Positions 18,869 through 26,367 of a DNA stretch of 47,122 nucleotides are shown piece by piece. The position numbers were made by a program, and so were the translations under genes. The notes below the pieces were generated by a model, which worked only from the letters and a program-made list of their open reading frames with translations, was not told the DNA's origin and did not search any database. This stretch comes from Sideroxydans sp. Lineage in GTDB: Bacteria > Pseudomonadota > Gammaproteobacteria > Burkholderiales > Gallionellaceae. The first letter of the stretch is position 1; each line of letters starts with the position of its first letter. The stretch is from positions 1 to 47,122 of the forward strand of contig DAIDAG010000072.1 of assembly GCA_027310725.1 (NCBI GenBank), given 5' to 3'.

Positions 18869-20095
18869 CTAGTCGCCGCCACGGCTGATGTAGTGCTGCT
18901 TTGTCTTTCCAATCAGCAGGCCTCCATCCGACTCCACATAGGTTTGTGCAGTTTCGCCGCTGCCGAACAGCATGCCCGCCACATGGCCATCGCGCACTTC
19001 TGCGATGTGGGAAAAAAGCAGCTCCACACGGTGGTCCTTGTAGTGTTGGTAGGTGTCGTTCTGGTAGGAGTTGCCCAGTGGCAGTTGCCAGAGAAAGAAT
19101 GGCTTGCCCACGGCCGTCGAAACATCCTTCGTCCACTGCAAGAAGGCGGTCATCTTGGTGACATCCCAGTCATGCCCTGGCTGCCCCTTCACCAGGAGGT
19201 ACCAATCGGCATCGCGATCGCTGGGGTCTGTCACCAGGAAGTCGCCATCAGCAGCGCCCATGGCAAGCATGAAGTTGGCCCAGGATGTGGCATCACCCGC
19301 ATTGGTATAGGTCCAGGGTGAGAAATGCAGGCCCACCGTGGCGTTGGGCGCATAGATGCGCACCATGTGGATCATGCACTTGGCAAAGCCGGCGGCATCG
19401 TCGGTATATCCCGTGCTGCAGTCAGTTCGGCTGCTCGCTGTCACCTTGGCGGGAATGGCGCTAGGCAGGCCCGTAGTCGTGTCGGCTCTGGCTTTCAGGT
19501 AGCCGAACAGGTCGGGCTCGATGTGCAGCATGGCTTTTTCGGTGCCGATCTTCTGCAACAGGAAACGCCAATCGTCGAAATAGGTGGTCAAAAATGTCTG
19601 GTCGTTCAGCGCAGCCGTTTCTCCAGTGGGAGATGGCCCTTCGCTCAGCCCGGAAGCGGGCAATACCATGTAATAGGTGAAATACGGAATTTGCGGACGA
19701 GACACGGAGTTCCAGGTGCGTGCCTTGGCCGTGCTGATAAAGCGCGTCGCGAACAAACCGCGTTGCGGGATATTCTCCTGCCAGGCTCCCCACCAGGAGC
19801 ATGATGACACGGGCACCGTGCCACTCATGCACCCTGCGTGGTCATAGGTGCTGAAGCTGGCCGAATTCAGATATTGGTACTGCATGTCGAAAGGTGCCGA
19901 GTCGCCAGAAGTGCTGCTTCCCGAGAAACCCACCATCACCTTGGTGTGCCCCATGAAAGGCGTACTCAGCGTTGAGTTGGCTGGTGTTGTGCTCACACTG
20001 AAATCCATAACCGGGCTGCTGCTCACCGGCGACCCTACGCTCCCTCCCCCGCAAGCGGACAAAATCAATCCCAACAGCAAGTAGCCGACACGCAT
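18869..20095 (-). CDS. exported lipoprotein, possibly glycoside-hydrolase-like
   Basis: 408 residues from MRVGYLLLGLILSACGGGS, a textbook lipoprotein signal with lipobox LSAC. A Ser/Gly/Thr-rich linker follows, then a domain of about 350 residues. That domain has strand-ending acidic motifs (AMLHIEPDLFGYL, FLVTDPSDRDADW) and aromatic clusters (FFLWQLPLGNSY, GLHFSPWTYT) typical of TIM-barrel sugar hydrolases. The EPD segment could hold a catalytic acid. I cannot name a family, and the enzymatic role is inference. The ATG at 20095 is chosen because GGGAGA lies 5 bases before it. The gene stands alone, with repeat copies on either side (18.76 and 20.46 kb), which suggests cargo. Confidence 0.75.
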   Translation of the reverse strand: MRVGYLLLGLILSACGGGSVGSPVSSSPVMDFSVSTTPANSTLSTPFMGHTKVMVGFSGSSTSGDSAPFDMQYQYLNSASFSTYDHAGCMSGTVPVSSCSWWGAWQENIPQRGLFATRFISTAKARTWNSVSRPQIPYFTYYMVLPASGLSEGPSPTGETAALNDQTFLTTYFDDWRFLLQKIGTEKAMLHIEPDLFGYLKARADTTTGLPSAIPAKVTASSRTDCSTGYTDDAAGFAKCMIHMVRIYAPNATVGLHFSPWTYTNAGDATSWANFMLAMGAADGDFLVTDPSDRDADWYLLVKGQPGHDWDVTKMTAFLQWTKDVSTAVGKPFFLWQLPLGNSYQNDTYQHYKDHRVELLFSHIAEVRDGHVAGMLFGSGETAQTYVESDGGLLIGKTKQHYISRGGD

Positions 20096-20462
20096 GCATT
20101 CTCCCGAACTCAATGAAGGGCACCCCTAATAATCCAAATTTTAGTTACGACATAACCTAAAGATTAGTCTTCACTGAAACTGCGTTTTGTCGCAATACTA
20201 CGTTGCTCACAAAAAATTGCTCTTTACATATAGCGCCATCGACACGTTACTGCAAAGCAGCCGTTTGCGGGAGATGGCGCCAGCGGTCATTCCCGCACCA
20301 GACGGCTCCGCCGCACCGTGTCATGACTGCATATGCTGCGTCGCAATTTTTTGCTCGCGCCTTGTCTTGCTTAGAACTTTGAATTATTAGAGGCGCCCTG
20401 AAAAAATCGACCGCCAACGTCGGCTGGTACACGAAGGATAGCAAAGCAAAGGAATATAGCCA

Positions 20463-20504
20463 AAGGAGTCAGGTTCGGATTGTTTTCAGGAACCTAATCC
20501 GTCG
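20463..20504 (+). repeat. degenerate AAAGGRGNCAGG repeat (copy D)
   Basis: It reads AAAGGAGTCAGGTTCGGATT, then CCTAATCCGTC, as in the other copies. It lies within the 544-base gap 20096-20639, where I see no gene. The left part of the gap must hold the lipoprotein promoter and the right part the toxin-antitoxin promoter. Confidence 0.75.
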
Positions 20505-20620
20505 GGCTTTCTAGCACGCCCTCTGTTCACATTTGATCCGTACCGACAAATCAATAATCAAGGAGACTACATTGATCTCCATCCATCGAAGCCGTCACCC
20601 ATAAGCCTGCTTGATTATTA

Positions 20621-20636
20621 GTAGCTTATAAGCTAC
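20621..20636. promoter_or_regulatory. perfect palindrome at the toxin-antitoxin start, probable operator
   Basis: GTAGCTTATAAGCTAC is a perfect 16-bp palindrome ending 3 bases before the ATG at 20640. TTATAA in its centre could be the -10 box. An antitoxin bound here would block its own promoter. There is no ribosome site, and a transcript starting about 8 bases beyond this -10 would be close to leaderless. Confidence 0.6.
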
Positions 20637-20639
20637 ATT

Positions 20640-20969
20640 ATGCCCATGATCGAAGTCTTCCGATACCAGACTGAAGATGGCACAGAGCCAATAACCGCTT
20701 GGTTGCAGTCGCTACGAGACAAGCAAGCGCAGGCCAAGATTCGCGTCCGCCTCAAACGACTGGAGGCCGGCAATTTTGGAGACTGTGATCCGGTAGGTGA
20801 TGGCGTGCTGGAATTGCGCGAGCACCTTGGTGCAGGGTATCGGGTGTACTTCGGTCGGCATGGCCAGACAGTCGTCATCTTGCTGTGCGGTGGCACCAAG
20901 AAATCGCAAACGGCAGATATCAAGACCGCCAAGGAATATTGGCAAGATTGGAAGCGGAGGCAAACATGA
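20640..20969 (+). CDS. RelE/HigB-like toxin (phage-Gp49/HI1419 type)
   Basis: 109 residues matching the 'addiction module killer protein' group of the RelE/ParE superfamily: EVFRYQTEDGTEPITAWLQSLRD, KIRVRLKRLEAGNFGD, and VGDGVLELREHLGAGYRVYF, with a final strand VVILLCGGTKKSQ. Such toxins cleave mRNA on the ribosome. The Arg and Lys residues of these strands are present, so it is probably active. The stop overlaps the antitoxin start by four bases (ATGA at 20966), the usual toxin-first order for this subgroup. An ATG two codons downstream is also possible. Confidence 0.9.
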   Translation: MPMIEVFRYQTEDGTEPITAWLQSLRDKQAQAKIRVRLKRLEAGNFGDCDPVGDGVLELREHLGAGYRVYFGRHGQTVVILLCGGTKKSQTADIKTAKEYWQDWKRRQT

Positions 20970-21298
20970 GCAAGAAAATTAAAGCTGCGGTATCACATCA
21001 CGAACTTGAAGTAGCCGAGCTGCGCGCAGATCGCGAACTGGCTGTCGAATATCTCAAAGCCGCCATGGAATCTCTCGACGATCCCGATGATCGCGCAGCT
21101 GGTCTACTTGCACTGCGCACCGTTGCCGAGGCATATGGCGGATTAGGTGCGGTTGCCGCCGAGGCAGGTATCAGTCGCGAATCGCTGTATCGCACTCTCT
21201 CGGCCAATGGTAACCCAACGCTAAAAACGCTGCTCGCCGTGCTGAAGGTGGTAGGCATGAAACTTTCGGTGGAGCCGGACCAACACGTAGCCGCGTAA
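20966..21298 (+). CDS. antitoxin of the toxin-antitoxin pair (HI1420-like, HTH)
   Basis: 110 residues. The C-terminal half is a helix-turn-helix (GGLGAVAAEAGISRESLYRTLS, then NPTLKTLLAVLKVVGMKLSV), the pattern of HI1420-type antidotes that neutralise the upstream toxin and repress the operon. The N-terminal half is helical and acidic and probably contacts the toxin. The start at 20966 overlaps the toxin stop, while the open frame back to 20885 lies inside the toxin gene and is not used. The palindrome at 20621 is the expected operator. Confidence 0.9.
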   Translation: MSKKIKAAVSHHELEVAELRADRELAVEYLKAAMESLDDPDDRAAGLLALRTVAEAYGGLGAVAAEAGISRESLYRTLSANGNPTLKTLLAVLKVVGMKLSVEPDQHVAA

Positions 21299-21322
21299 GT
21301 AATACGGCCGGGTAGGTTTGAA

Positions 21323-21724
21323 ATGAACGCACGAGCTAAAACAGCAATACAGCATTGGGGCTTCGTTGCACCGCTGTTGCAACCTGCGCGCAATGCAAAG
21401 GAGTATGCACTGTTGGTAGAGGCGCTGGACGCGGCGATCGATGCGGGCGGCGCGGATGAAAAGCATCCGCTCGCGCGTCTGGTTGAATACCTCGGCGATT
21501 TGGTTGCCGAATACGAGGCCAAAGACAAGGTGCCGGCCGCCGCAACCGGTGCGGATGCGCTACGTTACCTGATGCAGCGCGATGGCTTGCGTCAGGTCGA
21601 TCTACCCGAACTGGGTAGCCAGGGTATGGTGTCCGAGTTGCTCTCTGGTCGGCGCGGGTTTAATGCTCGTCAGGTGAAAGCTTTGGCTGAGCGATTTGGT
21701 GTTTCGGCAGCTTTGTTTTTGTAA
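21323..21724 (+). CDS. HigA-like XRE-family regulator without its own toxin
   Basis: 133 residues. A helical N-terminal region (IQHWGFVAPLLQPARNAKEYALLVEALDA) precedes an XRE helix-turn-helix (LRYLMQRDGLRQVDLPELGSQ, GMVSELLSGRRGFNARQVKALAERFGVSAALFL). This is the architecture of HigA antitoxins that normally follow a HigB toxin. No HigB-like gene is adjacent. Instead it lies 24 bases behind a different antitoxin, so it may be an orphan that cross-regulates or protects against other HigB copies. AGGT lies 6 bases before the ATG. Confidence 0.85.
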   Translation: MNARAKTAIQHWGFVAPLLQPARNAKEYALLVEALDAAIDAGGADEKHPLARLVEYLGDLVAEYEAKDKVPAAATGADALRYLMQRDGLRQVDLPELGSQGMVSELLSGRRGFNARQVKALAERFGVSAALFL

Positions 21725-21731
21725 TTCAGAA

Positions 21732-21766
21732 CGATTGGGGCCAAAGGGGCAGCCCCCTTGTAATCG
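21732..21766. terminator. bidirectional hairpin between convergent genes
   Basis: AAGGGG (21744-21749) pairs with CCCCTT (21754-21759) around CAGC, within an outer CGATT/AATCG stem (21732-21736 with 21762-21766). It lies between the HigA-like gene and the convergent DUF6629 gene. T-tracts are short. Confidence 0.45.
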
Positions 21767-21770
21767 GCAA

Positions 21771-22427
21771 TTATGCGATGAGCGAATGCATGTATGACCT
21801 CCGCACATGCCTTAACTGAAAATGCAGATAGATCACGACGCTGAGTATCGCGGCAAAAAAGCACCACACTGAAAAGAATGCGACGTAGTAGAACCAGAAC
21901 GCCACCACAAACAGGACAAAAGCCAGCACACCAAAAAGAACGACGATACGCTGGCTGGAAAAGAGCGCGCTCACACAGGTGGCAGCGATATACAAAGCCA
22001 GGACGGGCGGGATATGAAAATGCGGGAAGACGTAAACGATATGTTCGCGGATCTCTGAGATGATCGGATAGCGAACGATGAAATAGAGCAAATAGGCGGC
22101 GACCGCAACGCCTGTCAGTTGAAATCCCCGGATCACCTTTTTGCGCCACGGGACTGTTTCCATGTGTCCGATGGAGAACGGGACAAATACGGGCCACAGG
22201 ACGTGCGAGAACAATACGAACGCATACGTCATGACAACGTTGAGGAGCTTTCCTTCAAACTGAAATGACAACCATAGCAGGCCCTCGATGAATTGCTGCA
22301 ATCCGAACAAGAGCGGAATCATCGCAAAGAAGATCTCTTCTCTGCGTTTTGTCAATCTCAGGGTAGCCACGCCGATAAGGGACAGAACGGCACCCGCTGT
22401 AAAACTTGCCGCAGCACAAAAACACAT
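21771..22427 (-). CDS. DUF6629-family integral membrane protein
   Basis: 218 residues with about seven hydrophobic segments. The start MCFCAAASFTAGAVLSLIGVATLRLTKRREE, followed by FFAMIPLLFGLQQFIEGLLWL, is the signature I recall for DUF6629 proteins, which normally begin MCFSATASF. No enzymatic motif is visible and the function is unknown. GGAAG lies 8 bases before the ATG. The lytic transglycosylase gene ends 56 bases upstream on the same strand, so the two could share a transcript. Confidence 0.8.
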   Translation of the reverse strand: MCFCAAASFTAGAVLSLIGVATLRLTKRREEIFFAMIPLLFGLQQFIEGLLWLSFQFEGKLLNVVMTYAFVLFSHVLWPVFVPFSIGHMETVPWRKKVIRGFQLTGVAVAAYLLYFIVRYPIISEIREHIVYVFPHFHIPPVLALYIAATCVSALFSSQRIVVLFGVLAFVLFVVAFWFYYVAFFSVWCFFAAILSVVIYLHFQLRHVRRSYMHSLIA

Positions 22428-22483
22428 TGAGAACTTCCGTGGGAATAATTAAACGACAGGGTCAAAACGATATTCTTGGGTAC

Positions 22484-23116
22484 TCAGCCCTTTACCAGAT
22501 ACCTTCGATAATATTCCATCACACGCGGCACATAGTCTGTTGTTTCCGGATAAGGCGGGATCTGGTTGCCATATTTCGCAACCGATGCCTCGCCAGCGTT
22601 GTAAGCGGCGAGCGCCAGATTTCTGTCGTTGTGGTACTTCTTCAGCAGGTAGCGCAGGTATCTTGCGCCACCGCGCACGTTTTGCATCGGGTCAAGCGGA
22701 TCGGCGACGCCATAGCGCTTGGCGGTCTTCGGCATCAATTGCATCAACCCTATTGCGCCCGCCCTGGAAATCGCAGCGGGCCGGTAGCGCGACTCGACCG
22801 AGATCACCGCATGCAGCAGCGCGCTTTCCACACCATAGGTCCGGGCAATTCTGTTGACCATGCGGTCATAGATCATTTTGTCCGCAATTTGGTAGAGCGG
22901 CTTACCTGTGTATGCCTCGGAGACCGCGACGATTTGCGCGGCCGGTTCCGGGATCATTGCAGGGTGGTCGCTGTCGATTTGAATATTGCTTGAATTCACG
23001 GTGCCTGCACCAGTGGTTGAAATCGATTCCTCCGCCCACACCGGTTGCATGCCAAGAACGCTTACCGCAATGAAGGTGACTGCCGACAATAGTGGTACGC
23101 GTTCCAATGCTTTCAT
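22484..23116 (-). CDS. lytic transglycosylase (SLT-domain)
   Basis: 210 residues: signal peptide (about 1-28, ending PVWAEE), a low-complexity stretch, then an SLT domain. The catalytic Glu lies in VISVESRYRP, followed by AIGLMQLMPKTAKRYGV, NVRGGARYLRYLL and LALAAYNAGEASV. These enzymes cleave peptidoglycan with formation of 1,6-anhydro-MurNAc in the periplasm. The family includes housekeeping and secretion-associated forms, and no secretion genes are nearby. AGGAG lies 6 bases upstream of the ATG. Confidence 0.94.
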   Translation of the reverse strand: MKALERVPLLSAVTFIAVSVLGMQPVWAEESISTTGAGTVNSSNIQIDSDHPAMIPEPAAQIVAVSEAYTGKPLYQIADKMIYDRMVNRIARTYGVESALLHAVISVESRYRPAAISRAGAIGLMQLMPKTAKRYGVADPLDPMQNVRGGARYLRYLLKKYHNDRNLALAAYNAGEASVAKYGNQIPPYPETTDYVPRVMEYYRRYLVKG

Positions 23117-23164
23117 GGCTGGCTCCTATGAATAAATGAACAAAGCAATACAGAGTCATGTAAT

Positions 23165-23204
23165 AAAGGAGCAGGATCGAGTTTTTTCAACAACCAAATC
23201 CGTC
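23165..23204 (+). repeat. degenerate AAAGGRGNCAGG repeat (copy E)
   Basis: It reads AAAGGAGCAGGATCGAGTT and then ACCAAATCCGTC, matching copies A1, B and D. It marks the right end of the accessory stretch, in the gap 23117-23540, which holds no gene. Confidence 0.7.
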
Positions 23205-23278
23205 AGTCTGTTTGTGCGTACGCCGGCATGATATTTTCAATTATGTACACCGGCCTCTTAGTGATCGCGGCCCCGGCT

Positions 23279-23346
23279 GTGCGTTTCAGAAAAGCTGCGC
23301 CGCGATTATGTGCTTGCAAGCCGAAGCTTCTGTGCGACAGCGCACA
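23279..23346. promoter_or_regulatory. conserved 70-bp element, copy 1 (second copy at 28327)
   Basis: It contains CGCGATTATGTGC, AAGCTTCTGTGC and CAGCGCAC in the same order and spacing as 28327-28395. TGTGC and GCACA at its right end form a small stem. In both places it sits between divergently transcribed genes, which suggests a regulatory site. I do not recognise the regulator. Confidence 0.55.
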
Positions 23347-23540
23347 TTGCCTTGCGAAATTCCGAAGTGCAATCGCCTTGGCTTGACTATTGGCGGATAC
23401 GGCCTGCTGCCGAAGCTGACGTTTACAGGAGTGGTATTGTTGACATTGGCAGTCGGCTATATAACAATCATTTCCCGATACGGCTCCCGCCGTCCCGTCC
23501 GACGACGGAATGCCCCTCGAGATTTGGCGAGGAGTAAATC

Positions 23541-23690
23541 ATGAAGAATCCCAATGTTCCCCAACCGCTTGCCAGTGGATCCCTTGCCTCGCGTTTTCAG
23601 GCTCCGAAGGCAATGGCATTTACGATGGCGCTGGCCGATCCCGAGTTGATCGCCTGGAAAGATCGCGCCACTTCGCATGCCTCTGGATGA
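23541..23690 (+). CDS. 49-residue protein of unknown function upstream of dsrC-like gene
   Basis: A short frame with a good AGGAG six bases before the ATG encodes 49 residues. The first half is basic and Pro/Ser-rich (MKNPNVPQPLASGSLASRFQ). The second half (MAFTMALADPELIAWKDR) could form one amphipathic helix. There is no signal peptide or cysteine. It precedes the DsrC-like gene by 67 bases on the same strand, and the ribosome site and GC-rich codons support translation. I recognise no family. Confidence 0.55.
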   Translation: MKNPNVPQPLASGSLASRFQAPKAMAFTMALADPELIAWKDRATSHASG

Positions 23691-23757
23691 ATGGACCAGC
23701 GAACTCACCTGAGTTTAGCTGAATCAGTTTCTGCAAGATCAAGAGAAGGAGATCACC

Positions 23758-24126
23758 ATGCTCGATATCAATCACGTTCTTAATGAACAGGCGAATGGCC
23801 GCTTTGATCCTGAAGGCCATATGTACGACCTTGAACATTGGTCTCCGCTCATCGCCAAGCAACTGGCGCTTGACGAGGGGATCGGGGAGCTCACCGAGGC
23901 GCATTGGCACGTAATCCATGCGCTGCGAAACCTGTATCGGGAGCAGGGACGTCCGGAGAATACGCGCGTCGTCATGCAAATGCTGGCGCAGGATTTTGCC
24001 GATGAAGGCGGGCGTCGCTACCTTTACGAGCTGTTCCCGAAAGGGCCTGTCAGCCAGGGATCGCGTTTGGCGGGCGTGCCCGTCCCTCCCAATGCGAGCG
24101 ATCCCTCGTTCGGCTGGGCCGGCTGA
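23758..24126 (+). CDS. DsrC/TusE-fold protein lacking cysteines (RspA-like)
   Basis: 122 residues. The family core is clear: DPEGHMYDLEHWSPLIAKQLA, LTEAHWHVIHALRNLYREQG, PENTRVVMQMLAQDF, and GGRRYLYELFPKGPVSQGSRLAG. True DsrC ends with two conserved cysteines on a flexible arm that carry a trisulfide, and TusE keeps one. Here these positions are Ser/Gly/Asn, the arm ends NASDPSFGWAG, and the protein has no cysteine at all. It therefore cannot relay sulfur the classical way. It resembles the Cys-less 'RspA' group proposed to be regulatory. AAGGAG precedes the ATG. Small genes lie on both sides. Confidence 0.88.
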   Translation: MLDINHVLNEQANGRFDPEGHMYDLEHWSPLIAKQLALDEGIGELTEAHWHVIHALRNLYREQGRPENTRVVMQMLAQDFADEGGRRYLYELFPKGPVSQGSRLAGVPVPPNASDPSFGWAG

Positions 24127-24184
24127 GCATGCCACGCAGTTTTGTTGTGCTGTCGCAGATTCTCATCAACGCAAGGAGAAAATC

Positions 24185-24415
24185 ATGAACACTGCAGATA
24201 TGTTGATCTACGTGCATCCCAAGCTGGATGCGCAAAGCAGGAGCGCTCTGGAAAGAACGGTTGAGGGGCGTCTCGGGGTCGATTGCGCGCAATTCGATTC
24301 TCATACGCATCACCATGCAATGATGGTCAGGTATGATCCTGATGCGATCCAGGGCATGCAGATATTGAATATGGTACGCAATGCCGATCCTGCGGCGACA
24401 ATAGTGGGGCTTTAG
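24185..24415 (+). CDS. 76-residue protein with a predicted ferredoxin-like (HMA-type) fold
   Basis: Predicted order beta-alpha-beta-beta-alpha-beta: MLIYVHPKL, SRSALERTVEGRLG, VDCAQFD, HAMMVRYDP, GMQILNMVRN, AATIVGL. This is the pattern of heavy-metal-associated domains, but the CxxC metal loop is absent (HPKLDAQS instead). A His cluster (HTHHHAMM) between strands might bind a metal. AAGGAG lies 7 bases before the ATG. It follows the Cys-less DsrC-like gene by 58 bases and probably belongs to its operon. Function unknown; the fold is inferred from the hydrophobic pattern. Confidence 0.75.
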   Translation: MNTADMLIYVHPKLDAQSRSALERTVEGRLGVDCAQFDSHTHHHAMMVRYDPDAIQGMQILNMVRNADPAATIVGL

Positions 24416-24473
24416 TTTCGGAAAAAATATCGTTCGCCAATTGGAGGCGCGAACAAACTCCGGCTAAGCCTTC

Positions 24474-25220
24474 TCAGGCTTCAACCTGATGGGATGCTCC
24501 GCAGCACTTCTTGTACTTTCTGCCGCTGCCGCAAGAGCAAGGTGCGTTGCGGCTTATTTTTGGATTTTCATTTTCAGAGGTCCTGCCACTGGCGCTGTCT
24601 GCAGCACGACGTTGCGGCGCCCAGAATTTATATATCCAGCCGACGCTCGCCGGGATCTGTTTTGAAAGCTCTTCGCGCTGAGCCGGTGTCTTCACCAACT
24701 CTTCTTCTGCCTCGGTGATTTCCGCTGCACCCAACAGGTAGATCGGCCGCAATGCCACTGGCCCGTGGCTGGATTCAAATAAGGCCTTCCAGCTATCCCG
24801 CCGCATGTTGATGCCCGTCATGTAGCCGTGCGCCCACATTTCACCGTCCATGTATTCGCGCTCGTCGCCTTCATAGACTTGCAGATCAAAGACGGGCTCG
24901 AAATGTTCCGGGTCCTGGTGCAAGCTCCAGCCGATTGCATTCAGGTGGCGCGTCATCAGGCCGGTGATTCTTTCTGCCTGCGTCCCGGAAGCAAATGTCG
25001 GCGCATCTTCTGTTGTCGGGCCCCACACTCGCGGGATCCATTCGCCTGGGTTCGGCATTGCCGGGCCGGAAACGATGGCGGTCAGAAATCCATCCAGGCA
25101 ATCCAGCAGCATGACTTCATTTGTCGTAGCGTCGGACATCAGGAAGCTGTCGAGCTCGTCCATTTCTTTTTCGGAGAGTGCGAGCGTCACTTCAGTTTCA
25201 CTTGTTTCTTGTTTTGGCAT
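24474..25220 (-). CDS. YecA/UPF0149-family protein with C-terminal SEC-C zinc motif
   Basis: 248 residues. The N-terminal UPF0149 (YgfB/YecA) helical domain has LSEKEMDELDSFLM, LLDCLDGFLTAIVSGP and YMDGEMWAHGYMTGINMRRDSW. A linker of about 30 residues leads to the SEC-C motif APCSCGSGRKYKKCCG (CxC...CC), the zinc site also found at the end of SecA. Such proteins are thought to act as adaptors binding SecB or other partners. The exact role is unknown. It is convergent with the 76-residue gene and has no strong ribosome site. Confidence 0.9.
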   Translation of the reverse strand: MPKQETSETEVTLALSEKEMDELDSFLMSDATTNEVMLLDCLDGFLTAIVSGPAMPNPGEWIPRVWGPTTEDAPTFASGTQAERITGLMTRHLNAIGWSLHQDPEHFEPVFDLQVYEGDEREYMDGEMWAHGYMTGINMRRDSWKALFESSHGPVALRPIYLLGAAEITEAEEELVKTPAQREELSKQIPASVGWIYKFWAPQRRAADSASGRTSENENPKISRNAPCSCGSGRKYKKCCGASHQVEA

Positions 25221-25290
25221 GGTTGCTTTTTACTTTCCTTGCTGAATGATTTTGGAAGCGCTGATTTGATCAGCACTTCCCTTTACCGGG

Positions 25291-26166
25291 CTAGTCTCTA
25301 TGCAGGAATGCTTCCAGAGCCGATGCGACCTGTTCGGGCTGGTCGTGCTGAACATTGTGGCCCGCATCGGTGATGGTGACAACCTGCACGTTTGTGAAAC
25401 TCCCGATTCGGTCGCGATATTCATCCGGGTCGTTGCCCAGGCGATCGTACACATAGCCTTTGTCTGCGACCAGCATCAGAACGGGCGCCTTGATCTTGCG
25501 CCAGGTCGCCTTGGAATCCTCGATCCGGTAAGGGATCGGCGACGGGATCCTGTGCCAGGGATCGCAGGCCATCTCGATCTGGCCGTCAGGGCGCATGCGG
25601 CTTACCACGCGGGACAGGAAAGCCGCTTTCTTGATATCCAGGCGGGGATTGGCCAGCATCAGGCGCCGTGCCAACGCTGCATGATCCGCGTAGATCCGCG
25701 TTGTCGGCTGCTCCCGAATGGCGTTGATCCACTTTGCCATCGCGGCCGGTGTGTCGATATCCGCTTCCAGTTTCATGCCGAGGAAATCGAGCATCGCGAG
25801 TTGTGCGACTCGCTCGGGGCGCACTCCCGCATACATGCTGGCGATGTTGGCACCCATGCTGTGGCCGACGATGCGCACCGGCTTGTCGCCCGAGTAGTGC
25901 TCCAGCAAGCAATCGAGGTCTGCATAGTAATCATGGAACCAGTAAGGTCTCGCCAGCCATTGCGATGCGCCGTAGCCGCGCCAGTCCGGCGCGATGATGT
26001 GCCACGATTGTTTGAGCGCATCCACGACAAACTGGAACGTGGGAGAGGAATCCATCCAGCCGTGCAAAAAGAATACGGTCGGCGCGTCGGGCGAGCCCCA
26101 ATGCCGGACGCAGTAACTCAAGCCGCGCACGTTGATGATTTCGGTTCTGGACTGGGTGTGGGACAT
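25291..26166 (-). CDS. alpha/beta-hydrolase
   Basis: 291 residues from MSHTQSRTEI. The family elements are the oxyanion motif FFLHGWMDSS, DWRGYGAS, the nucleophile elbow GHSMGAN (Ser103), a C-terminal acid in LMLVADKGYVYDRLG and the catalytic His in TDAGHNVQHDQPEQVA. The first 60 codons of the open frame (back to 26340) look non-coding and lack hydrolase features. The ATG at 26166 therefore fits the family start, although no good ribosome site is seen. The substrate cannot be deduced; epoxide- or ester-hydrolase-like activities are typical. It follows the antiporter on the same strand. Confidence 0.9.
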   Translation of the reverse strand: MSHTQSRTEIINVRGLSYCVRHWGSPDAPTVFFLHGWMDSSPTFQFVVDALKQSWHIIAPDWRGYGASQWLARPYWFHDYYADLDCLLEHYSGDKPVRIVGHSMGANIASMYAGVRPERVAQLAMLDFLGMKLEADIDTPAAMAKWINAIREQPTTRIYADHAALARRLMLANPRLDIKKAAFLSRVVSRMRPDGQIEMACDPWHRIPSPIPYRIEDSKATWRKIKAPVLMLVADKGYVYDRLGNDPDEYRDRIGSFTNVQVVTITDAGHNVQHDQPEQVASALEAFLHRD

Positions 26167-26367
26167 GATGGTTTGATGTGGATGGGCGACGTGGCGCGAT
26201 CGGTTACGACGAAAGGTACCCGACTCGAACGGTTCCCGGCAACAAGAACATAAAGAAATCAGAAGGCGCAGTTCGGAATCAAATCCCGCAGCCTGCTTGA
26301 TCGGTGGCTGAATGACTGAAGCGTTAGCCCCGCTTTTCATTTCAGCATGAAATCCATGCTGTCGACC

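Noticed and set aside
23439-23466. TTGACA followed by TATAAC as a sigma-70 promoter for the DsrC-like cluster
   Set aside because: Spacing is only 14 bases, too short to trust without start mapping.
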